Below the pieces are notes generated by a model. That model made no database searches and was not told where the DNA came from. It saw nothing but the letters and a program-made list of their open reading frames with translations. From DASSUW01 sp963789005 (GTDB lineage: Bacteria; Actinomycetota; Thermoleophilia; Solirubrobacterales; Solirubrobacteraceae): a DNA stretch of 64,000 nucleotides. Within the stretch, counting starts at the first letter, position 1. Every line of letters begins with the position of its first letter. The DNA lies in assembly GCA_963789005.1 (NCBI GenBank), contig CAWBIZ010000015.1:186001-250000 (forward strand), in the 5' to 3' direction. Made by a program: the position numbers and the translations under genes. Positions 51,423-59,798 of this stretch are shown here, in pieces.

Positions 51423-51587
51423 ATGCCAGCGATGGCTTCGACGGATACGGCGATCGCCGCGTACGAGCCGCCCGCGGTGCGGGTGCTCGGGACCGTGCAT
51501 GAGCTCACCGGCTGCGAGAAGAAGTTCGGAAGCAGCGACGGGCACACGTTCGGCGGCGGCATCTCGATCGTCTGCGCCTCCACCTGA
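51423..51587 (+). CDS. Lasso peptide precursor (A), 54 residues
   Basis: Leader residues 1-30 contain the conserved signature: Tyr14 (position -17), Pro17 (-14), Val19 (-12), Gly23 (-8) and Thr29 (-2), read in YEPPAVRVLGTVHELTG. This is the Y-x2-P-x-[L/V]-x3-G-x5-T-x pattern bound by B1/B2. Core residues 31-54 begin C-E-K-K-F-G-S-S-D, so the first residue is Cys and Asp is at core position 9, giving a nine-membered-residue ring. A second Cys is at core position 21 (ISIVC), and the end is Cys-Ala-Ser-Thr. The core therefore allows one disulfide from ring Cys1 to tail Cys21. ATG has AGGGA upstream. No ORF prediction is needed elsewhere; it is followed by a strong terminator. Core sequence is not one I recognise. 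Confidence 0.88.
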   Translation: MPAMASTDTAIAAYEPPAVRVLGTVHELTGCEKKFGSSDGHTFGGGISIVCAST

Positions 51588-51614
51588 ACGGCGCTCCCTT
51601 CGGGTGAGCGCACG

Positions 51615-51645
51615 CGAACGCCGGTGTCCTCGACGCCGGCGTTCG
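51615..51645. terminator. Terminator after the lasso precursor gene
   Basis: CGAACGCCGG (51615-51624) pairs perfectly with CCGGCGTTCG (51636-51645) around an 11-base loop, 27 bases after the precursor stop and just before the convergent Wzz-like gene end (51653). TGTCGTGTC follows. It should end transcription from both directions. Confidence 0.65.
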
Positions 51646-51652
51646 TGTCGTG

Positions 51653-52579
51653 TCAGAGCCGTCGCGCGCGCGCCTGGGCGGGCGGCGTGAGCCACAGGTC
51701 GTTCCGCTCGGAAGCGCGGTCGCCGGCGGGCGCGGCGCGGCCGTTGCGGTCGGGCTGGTCCTCGACGGGCTCGAGCCCCAGCTCGGCGGCGGCCTCGGCC
51801 GAGAGCGCGGACTCGTACCGCGCCAGGTCCGTCCAGCGGTCGACCATGCGGCGAATCAGGATCGCGGCGGTGCACCAGGCGCCGAGGATGAGGATGGCGA
51901 CGAAGATGGCGACGAGCTGTCCCGGGCCCTTGGCGATCTCGCGCGCGGTCGCAGGGCCGAGCGGCTCGATCACGAGCTGCCGGGCGTCCGGGACCTGCTC
52001 CTCTGCCGCCACCGAGTCCAGGTAGATGGGCAGCTCGTCCACCGCCGCGCCCGCGAGCCGGCCCGCGGTGGCGGCCTCCGGCGCTTCGACCTGGATGACG
52101 ATGATCGGGAGCGTCTCGTCGACATACAGCGTGATGACGTTCGCCTGGCGGTCGCCGGGGCCGACCGTCGTCCCGGTGGTCGCGCGCGGCGCCGTCTCCT
52201 CGCCCGCCGGGCCGACCACGATCAGCTTGTCTGCGCGGATCCGGGCCGCGGCCGCGACGTTGTCCTTCAGCGGGCTGCTCGACATCAGGCTCGCGAGCAG
52301 GCGGGCGCGCGTCGTGAGGCCGAGGAGGTCGATCTGGGCGCTCTCCTCCTCGTCCTCGGACTCGCCGCCGCCGAGGTCGACCACCTGCGACTGGGGCGAG
52401 TCGACCAGCACCTGGGCCTCGGCCACGCCCGCGACATACTGGCGGCTGTCGAGCTGAGGCGGCACGCCGAGGCTGACGTGGTAGCTCACGAGCAGCGCGC
52501 CGAGGATCGCAAGCACGATCCCGACGCGGACCACTCGCCGTAGGCGCCACAGTTCTCGCAAGATCCCGATAGCCGCCAT
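51653..52579 (-). CDS. Wzz-like chain-length determinant protein (paralogue 1)
   Basis: A 308-residue two-helix membrane protein: N-terminal helix VVRVGIVLAILGALLVSYHV, then an extracytoplasmic segment starting SLGVPPQLDSRQYVAGVAE and QVLVDSP, coiled-coil-like stretches, and a C-terminal helix (AIFVAILILGAWCTAAILI) followed by a short basic tail. This is the plan of polysaccharide co-polymerases (Wzz/capsule chain-length regulators). No kinase domain is attached. The GVPP..SRQY.AG.A.A.VLVDSP motif recurs in three other genes in this region. ATG at 52579 was chosen because the first helix follows at once. It faces an MFS gene whose start lies 110 bases away. Confidence 0.75.
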   Translation of the reverse strand: MAAIGILRELWRLRRVVRVGIVLAILGALLVSYHVSLGVPPQLDSRQYVAGVAEAQVLVDSPQSQVVDLGGGESEDEEESAQIDLLGLTTRARLLASLMSSSPLKDNVAAAARIRADKLIVVGPAGEETAPRATTGTTVGPGDRQANVITLYVDETLPIIVIQVEAPEAATAGRLAGAAVDELPIYLDSVAAEEQVPDARQLVIEPLGPATAREIAKGPGQLVAIFVAILILGAWCTAAILIRRMVDRWTDLARYESALSAEAAAELGLEPVEDQPDRNGRAAPAGDRASERNDLWLTPPAQARARRL

Positions 52580-52688
52580 GTCTGAACCATGCAACGGGCC
52601 TCCGGAGCCGTTTCTTCCTCGCGAGAAGCGATCCGGCGCGCGCGAAGGCCAGGCGAGAGTTCGTGGCCGCTCGCGCCGTTGGTGGGGC

Positions 52689-53951
52689 GTGTACCAGGTG
52701 TCGAACTCGGCCGCGGTGCTCCGGGGCCACCGGCGACTGCTCGCAGGCAACCGCTCGGGGACGAAGGTCAACCGCACGGTCGTGCTGCTCGGCCTCACCA
52801 GCCTGCTCACCGACATCTCGTCGGAGATGGTCCTCACCGTGCTGCCGCTGTACCTGGTGTACGTCGGCGGCTTCTCGCCGCTCGCGTTCGGGCTGATCGA
52901 CGGCATCTACAACGGCGCGTCGGCGATCGTGCGCCTCGCGGGCGGCTACATCGGCGACCGCTGGAGCCGCCACAAGGAGGTCGCCGCCGCGGGCTACGGG
53001 ATCTCCGCCGTCTGCAAGCTCCTGCTGGTGGCCGTCGGCACGGCGGTCTCGGCGATCGGGGCGGTCGTCCTGCTCGACCGGGCCGGCAAGGGCATCCGCA
53101 CCGCCCCGCGCGACGCGATGATCTCGCTCGCGACCCCGAAGGAGGAGCTGGGGACCGCGTTCGGCGTGCACCGCGCGATGGACACCACCGGAGCGATGCT
53201 GGGGCCGCTGCTCGCGTTCGGCCTCCTGGCCCTCGCCCCGCTGGCGTTCCACTCCGTCTTCCTCGTCTCCTTCTGCATCGCCGTGATCGGCGTGGCCGTG
53301 CTCGTGCTGTTCGTCCGGCCGCGCGCGCCTGCGGCCGAGGCCGGCGAGCCCGCGCCGCAGCCGACGCTCAAGGGCGCCTTCGGCCTGCTGCGGATCGCGC
53401 AGTACCGCGCGCTGCTGATCGCCGCCGGCGCGCTCAGCCTGGCGACGGCGAGCGACGCCTTCCTCTTCCTCGTGCTGCAGGAGGAGCTGAACCTCGGGGC
53501 CTCGCTGTTCCCGCTGCTGTTCGTGGGCAGCGCCGGGACCTACATGGTGCTCGCGGTGCCGATGGGCCGGATCGCGGATCGCTTCGGGCGCGGGCGCGTG
53601 CTGCTGGGCGGGTACGGGCTGCTGCTCGCCGTCTACCTCACGCTGCTCTCGCCGGCCACCGGCTGGATCATGCTCGCGGCCGCGCTCGGCCTGCTGGGCG
53701 CGTACTACGCGGCCACCGACGGCGTGCTGATGGCGCTCGGCAGCGCGGTCGTGCCCGAGACGCTGCGCGGGAGCGGGCTCGCGCTGCTGGGCACGACGGT
53801 CAGCATCGCCCGCCTGTTCGCCTCGGTGGCCTTCGGCGCGCTGTGGACGGTGCTGGGCGCGGACACGGCGCTGGCGTGCTTCGCGGGCGCGCTCGCGGTG
53901 GCGGGTGTGGCGACGGCGATCGTGCTCGCGCGCGCCGCGACTCGACCGTAA
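52689..53951 (+). CDS. MFS transporter
   Basis: About 420 residues with twelve membrane helices. The first helix begins NRTVVLLGLTSLLTDISSEM; the loop 2-3 motif is GYIGDRWSRHK and a second-half counterpart GRIADRFGRGRVLLGG. It has the SSEM...LP helix start common in Fsr-/drug-type efflux MFS proteins. Substrate unknown; location between the lasso cluster and glmS does not help. Start GTG at 52689 keeps the gene clear of the divergent Wzz start; an ATG at 52578 is an alternative, overlapping it. The 3' end lies inside a hairpin shared with glmS. Confidence 0.78.
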   Translation: MYQVSNSAAVLRGHRRLLAGNRSGTKVNRTVVLLGLTSLLTDISSEMVLTVLPLYLVYVGGFSPLAFGLIDGIYNGASAIVRLAGGYIGDRWSRHKEVAAAGYGISAVCKLLLVAVGTAVSAIGAVVLLDRAGKGIRTAPRDAMISLATPKEELGTAFGVHRAMDTTGAMLGPLLAFGLLALAPLAFHSVFLVSFCIAVIGVAVLVLFVRPRAPAAEAGEPAPQPTLKGAFGLLRIAQYRALLIAAGALSLATASDAFLFLVLQEELNLGASLFPLLFVGSAGTYMVLAVPMGRIADRFGRGRVLLGGYGLLLAVYLTLLSPATGWIMLAAALGLLGAYYAATDGVLMALGSAVVPETLRGSGLALLGTTVSIARLFASVAFGALWTVLGADTALACFAGALAVAGVATAIVLARAATRP

Positions 53952-53955
53952 CGGT

Positions 53956-55819
<1,864 letters not shown>

Positions 55820-55899
55820 GCAGCGCGATTCTAGCCGCGAGGTCGTGCTCCTCCCCGCGAGTACGGGGACCCGACCGGCGTTGATCCGATGTGCCCGTG

Positions 55900-56685
55900 A
55901 TGACGCTGCGCAACCTCCGCCGCTGGCGCCGCCTGGTCGCGGTCGGGGTCGTGATCGCCCTCGCGATCGGCGTGCGCACGGGCTACAGCGTCGACATCGG
56001 TGTGCCGCCGAAGCTCGAGAGCCGCCAGTACGAGGCCGGGATCGCGACGGCCGAGGTGCTGGTCGACTCGCCGACGTCGCTCGCGGTCGACGTCGGCGGT
56101 GTGAGCACCGAGATCGCCGGTCAGGCGACCGACATCGGCGGCGTGTGGACGCGTGCGCACCTGCTCGCCGGCCTGGTCGCGAGCAGCCCGCTCAAGGACC
56201 GCATCGCCCGCGCGGCCGGCATCCCGCCCGGCCGGCTGATCGTGATCGCGCCGACCGGGGACAAGCCGGCCGGCGAGGACGGGCGGTCGGCGTCGGGCCT
56301 CAACGCCGACGTGCGCAAGACGGCGGTGATGGACCTCTTCATCCACAACTCGATGCCGATCGTCTCGATGAACGTGCAGGCGCGGGACGAGGCCCTGGCG
56401 GCCCGGCTCGCGACCGCCGCCGTCGACGAGCTGCGGACCCATCTCGCGGCGACCGCGCTCGACGCGACCGTCCCCGAGGAGCGCCGGCTGGGCGTGGAGG
56501 CGCTCGGCAAGACGTCGTCGACGACGATCGTCAAGGGCCCCCGCAAGCTGCTGGGGATCGCCGCGTTCCTGCTGTTCGTGCTGCTCTGGTGCACCGCCAT
56601 CGTGGTCGGCCCGGGACTGGCCCGGACCTGGCGCGAGCTGGCGCGCGCGGAGGCCGCTCGTCCGACGGTCGGCACCCCGCTGTAA
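55900..56685 (+). CDS. Wzz-like chain-length determinant protein (paralogue 2)
   Basis: About 261 residues with two membrane helices (LVAVGVVIALAIGVRTGYSV near the start; GIAAFLLFVLLWCTAIVV near the end) and an external region with DIGVPPKLESRQYEAGIATA and EVLVDSP, the same motif as the gene at 51653-52579. No tyrosine kinase is fused. ATG at 55900 was chosen; a GTG at 55891 is possible. It probably sets polysaccharide chain length together with the ligase/Wzz fusion protein. Confidence 0.73.
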   Translation: MTLRNLRRWRRLVAVGVVIALAIGVRTGYSVDIGVPPKLESRQYEAGIATAEVLVDSPTSLAVDVGGVSTEIAGQATDIGGVWTRAHLLAGLVASSPLKDRIARAAGIPPGRLIVIAPTGDKPAGEDGRSASGLNADVRKTAVMDLFIHNSMPIVSMNVQARDEALAARLATAAVDELRTHLAATALDATVPEERRLGVEALGKTSSTTIVKGPRKLLGIAAFLLFVLLWCTAIVVGPGLARTWRELARAEAARPTVGTPL

Positions 56686-56874
56686 CGGCGAGCAGCACCG
56701 CACCGCACTCTGATCCGGTGCGCCGCTAAGCTGCCGGTGGGTTCATAAGCACGCATGCGGGTATAGAACTCGGGGCCGGCGGGGGCTTGAGGTGGTCGCG
56801 CGGATGGCGGCCCCAAAAACCAGATCGTTCCTGGCCTCGGCGGAGGGCCTGCGTCTCCAAGGAGCTTGCCCTCG

Positions 56875-59079
56875 ATGCTGAAGCGCTTGTACGTGTCCGT
56901 CCTGCTGTTGCTGTCGTCGGTCGTTGCGGTTGGAGCCGCAGCGGCGGCCCATCGCGGGCCCGCGCCGGCGCCGGTCCTCGGCCTGGCGGCTTCCGCCGCG
57001 GCGGCGACGTCGGCATCCTTCAGCTTCACGCCGGCGAATCCGGTCCCGGGCCAGCCGGTCACGTTCGACGCATCCGACTCCGAGTGCTCGGCGCCCCCGT
57101 GCACGTACCGCTGGGTCGACGACGGCGCGGATGGCCCAGGCGGCGGCACGTGGCCGCTCGGCTCGGCCGCGCAGCTCACGTTCACGTTCGAGCAGGCCGG
57201 GAGCAAGTTCATCCGGCTGACGGTCACGGACGCCCTGCAGGACAGCGCCAGCAGCTCGCGGACCGTGGTCGTCGCGCCGGGGCCGACGCCGACGCCTTCC
57301 CCGACGCCCACTCCGACAGCGACTCCTGCCCCGACGGCGACCCCCGCTCCGACCCCGACGGCGACGCCTGCTCCGACGGCGACGCCCACTCCGACGGCGA
57401 CGCCCGCTCCGACGGTGACTCCGGCGCCGACGGCGACCCCCGCCCCGACTCCGACTCCGACCCCGGATGCGGCGCCCACCGCCTCGTTCACGACCACGCC
57501 GGCGAACCCGGTCACCGGGGATCTCGTCGCCTTCGACGCCTCGGGCTCGACCTGCGCGGCCGCGCCGTGCACCTACCGATGGTCCGACGACGGCTTCGAC
57601 GGGCCCGGCGGCGTGGACTGGCCGCTCGGCATAGGCCTCAGGTTGACGTTCACCTTCGAGGACGTCGGGTCGAAGGCCGTCCGGCTGACCGTCACCGACG
57701 CGCAGGGCCGCACCGCCACCTCGATGAGCACCTTGCTCGTGAGGGCCACTCCCGCGCCGACGCCGACGCCGACGCCGAGTCCGACGCCGAGCCCGTCTGC
57801 TACTCCGACGCCGAGCCCGACTGCGACTCCGACGCCGACTGCGACTCCGACGCCGACTGCGACTCCGACGCCGACTGCGACGCCGACTGCGACGCCGACT
57901 GCGACTCCGAGCCCGACTGCGACTCCGACTCCGACGCCGACTGCGACCCCCACGCCGACCCCGACCCCGCCGCCGAGCTCGGGGCTCCCGCCGCTCGGCC
58001 AGCCGTCCTGTCAGCCCGGTGCCACGAACGCCACCTCGGCGTCGGCGGTGCGCTCGGCCGTCCAAGCCGGGGACGACGTCTGCGTCACCGCATCCGTCGG
58101 CAACGTGAATCTCGACAACCTCGACAGCTCGGCCACGCGCTTCGTCGGCACCAGCGGCGGCGGCGAGCTGGGTGCGGTCTCGATCAGCGGGTCCTCGCGG
58201 ATCACGGTCCGGGCGCGCATGCGGTCGACGATCATCCGCGGCGGCTCGTCGTTCATCACGATCGAGCAGTCGAGGATCGGCGGCACCGCGGCCAACCGCG
58301 TCTACGACCAGCTGATCTTCATGCCCGATTCCACGACCGACGTCACGATCCGCGACAACGACATCGGCTGGACGCTCGCCGACGACTCCGGCAACACCGG
58401 CTACGGCTGCCGCTGCTACGGCAACAGCACGCGCCTGCGGTTCGAGCGCAACAAGCTGCACGACCTCGCCGCCGACGGCTTCCAGGGCGTGGGCGGCTCA
58501 GACGTGGTGATCGACCGCAACGAGATCGGGCCGGTCGGCGCCAACCCGGGCTCGAGCGAGCACTCGGACAACATCCAGATCACGGGCAACGGCTCGAACC
58601 TGCGGATCACGAACAACTGGCTCCACCACCAGGGCTACTACAACGGCTCGACCACCGGGAACGCCGGGGCGACGTACATCCACGGCGGCTCGAGCGGCGC
58701 GCTGCTGTACGAGAACAACCTCGTCGAGATCGGCCGCGGCCGGGTGGAGATCGGCGGCCTCGGGACCGGCGGGACGAGCCGCTCCAACATCACGATCCGC
58801 GGCAACACGTTCTCCGACCTCGGGCAGGCGTTCACCGGCTTCCCGGGCTTCGAGTGGGACCTCGACTCCGGCAGCGGCAACCTCGTCGAGCGCAACCTCG
58901 CGGTCGACCCGGAGGGCGGCTTCGCCCAGAGCGGATCGCTGAGCGCCGCGACCTTCATCGCGAACATCTGGACGAGGACCGCGCTGCTCGACGCCGCGGG
59001 CAACTGCACGGGCGCGATCTGCAACCCGCTGGGGCAGCCGCCGATCGGCTACCGCAAGCCGACCGGCGTGCACTGGTAG
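56875..59079 (+). CDS. Secreted PKD-domain, Thr/Pro-linker, right-handed beta-helix protein
   Basis: A 734-residue extracellular protein with a signal peptide (LYVSVLLLLSSVVAVGAAAAA). Two PKD-type domains (about residues 42-135 and 200-290), each with a Cys pair (C-S-A-P-P-C and C-A-A-A-P-C) and a TYRW...GPGG..WPLG core, are each followed by a low-complexity Thr/Pro linker. The C-terminal 350 residues form repeated strands (ITVRARMRSTIIRGGSSFIT, VTIRDNDIGWTLADDSG, NLRITNNWLHHQGYYNGST, SNITIRGNTFSDLGQAFTG) typical of parallel beta-helix carbohydrate-active proteins (pectate lyase/CBM superfamily). No catalytic residues could be assigned. GGAG lies ten bases before the ATG. It faces the polysaccharide operon and overlaps its last gene by 31 bases tail-to-tail. 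Confidence 0.82.
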   Translation: MLKRLYVSVLLLLSSVVAVGAAAAAHRGPAPAPVLGLAASAAAATSASFSFTPANPVPGQPVTFDASDSECSAPPCTYRWVDDGADGPGGGTWPLGSAAQLTFTFEQAGSKFIRLTVTDALQDSASSSRTVVVAPGPTPTPSPTPTPTATPAPTATPAPTPTATPAPTATPTPTATPAPTVTPAPTATPAPTPTPTPDAAPTASFTTTPANPVTGDLVAFDASGSTCAAAPCTYRWSDDGFDGPGGVDWPLGIGLRLTFTFEDVGSKAVRLTVTDAQGRTATSMSTLLVRATPAPTPTPTPSPTPSPSATPTPSPTATPTPTATPTPTATPTPTATPTATPTATPSPTATPTPTPTATPTPTPTPPPSSGLPPLGQPSCQPGATNATSASAVRSAVQAGDDVCVTASVGNVNLDNLDSSATRFVGTSGGGELGAVSISGSSRITVRARMRSTIIRGGSSFITIEQSRIGGTAANRVYDQLIFMPDSTTDVTIRDNDIGWTLADDSGNTGYGCRCYGNSTRLRFERNKLHDLAADGFQGVGGSDVVIDRNEIGPVGANPGSSEHSDNIQITGNGSNLRITNNWLHHQGYYNGSTTGNAGATYIHGGSSGALLYENNLVEIGRGRVEIGGLGTGGTSRSNITIRGNTFSDLGQAFTGFPGFEWDLDSGSGNLVERNLAVDPEGGFAQSGSLSAATFIANIWTRTALLDAAGNCTGAICNPLGQPPIGYRKPTGVHW
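57273..57470 (+). repeat. Thr/Pro-coding simple repeat, linker 1
   Basis: The first PKD domain is followed by about 65 codons of ACG/ACT/ACC-CCG/CCC and GCG/GCC in the pattern T-P-T-P-T-A-T-P-A-P. It is a degenerate tandem repeat that encodes an extended, probably glycosylated or disordered spacer. Confidence 0.75.
57745..57977 (+). repeat. Thr/Pro-coding simple repeat, linker 2
   Basis: After the second PKD domain, units such as ACTGCGACTCCGACGCCG recur in near-exact tandem over about 75 codons (T-A-T-P-T-P). The unit is more regular here than in linker 1. Such DNA expands and contracts easily, so length variation between strains is expected. Confidence 0.75.
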
Positions 59080-59798
59080 GCGGGCGACGACCGCCGCCAC
59101 GCGCGCAGCACGCCCGTACCGACGACGATCGTCCCGCACCACAGGCAGAACAGGAACACGGCGAGCGCCACGCCGCGCACCAGCCCGGACCCGCCCGTCT
59201 CGAACCCCCCGAGCCGGACGGGTCCGAGCGGCTCGATCTCGAGCCCGCGGCGGGTGTCGCCGGCGTCGCTCGCGGCCGCGGTCCGCAGGGCCACCGCAGC
59301 CGCCCCGGAGAGCGCCAGCGTCGTCTCGCGCTCCGGGCCCATCGCGACCAGCTCCATGATCGGCGTCAGCTGCGCCGGGTTGGCCACGACCGTGTACGGC
59401 GTGCGCGAGGCCGACACCGCCTGCGTGGTCCGGTAGACGAGCGGGCTCTGGCGCAGCGGCGAGTCGATCAACGGCGTCGTGACCGCCAGGTCCGCGCTGC
59501 GGATGTCGACCGCGCGCGCCATCGCGTCGCGCGCGGCGTCGCTGGTCACGTAGTCGGCGAGCAACACCGTCTGGGTCTGGATCGTCGACGCGCTCGCGTG
59601 GGCGTCGGTGGCGAGCGGCCGCGGCGTGTCGACCTGGACCTCGCTCGTCGCGATCCACACCATCCGGCTGCCGCCGTCGAACGGTCCGATGCCGAGCTTG
59701 CCCGTCGCCACGGCGCCGGCGGCGACCGCCGTGAGCGCGCCCACGATCACCAGCAGGCGCATCCGCCACAGCAGGCGCAGCACGGTCAGGGTCTCCAC
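59049..59798 (-). CDS. Wzz-like chain-length determinant protein (paralogue 3)
   Basis: A 249-residue membrane protein with an N-terminal helix (RLLVIVGALTAVAAGAVATG) and a C-terminal helix (GVALAVFLFCLWCGTIVVGT). The external domain begins SRMVWIATSEVQVDTPRPLA, a divergent version of the family motif. GTG start at 59798 overlaps the ligase-fusion stop by 13 bases, so it is co-translated. It ends convergent with the beta-helix gene, overlapping its 3' end by 31 bases. Confidence 0.68.
   Translation of the reverse strand: METLTVLRLLWRMRLLVIVGALTAVAAGAVATGKLGIGPFDGGSRMVWIATSEVQVDTPRPLATDAHASASTIQTQTVLLADYVTSDAARDAMARAVDIRSADLAVTTPLIDSPLRQSPLVYRTTQAVSASRTPYTVVANPAQLTPIMELVAMGPERETTLALSGAAAVALRTAAASDAGDTRRGLEIEPLGPVRLGGFETGGSGLVRGVALAVFLFCLWCGTIVVGTGVLRAWRRSSPAYQCTPVGLR

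Noticed and set aside
51360..51613. Minus-strand extension of the kinase frame across the precursor gene
   Set aside because: The extension has no kinase similarity and lies antisense to a gene with a clear lasso leader; the TTG with GGAGG at 51346 is a better start.
56686..56874. Possible riboswitch upstream of the PKD/beta-helix gene
   Set aside because: A TATAGA hexamer (56762-56767) and some hairpins occur, but no conserved riboswitch core could be matched.
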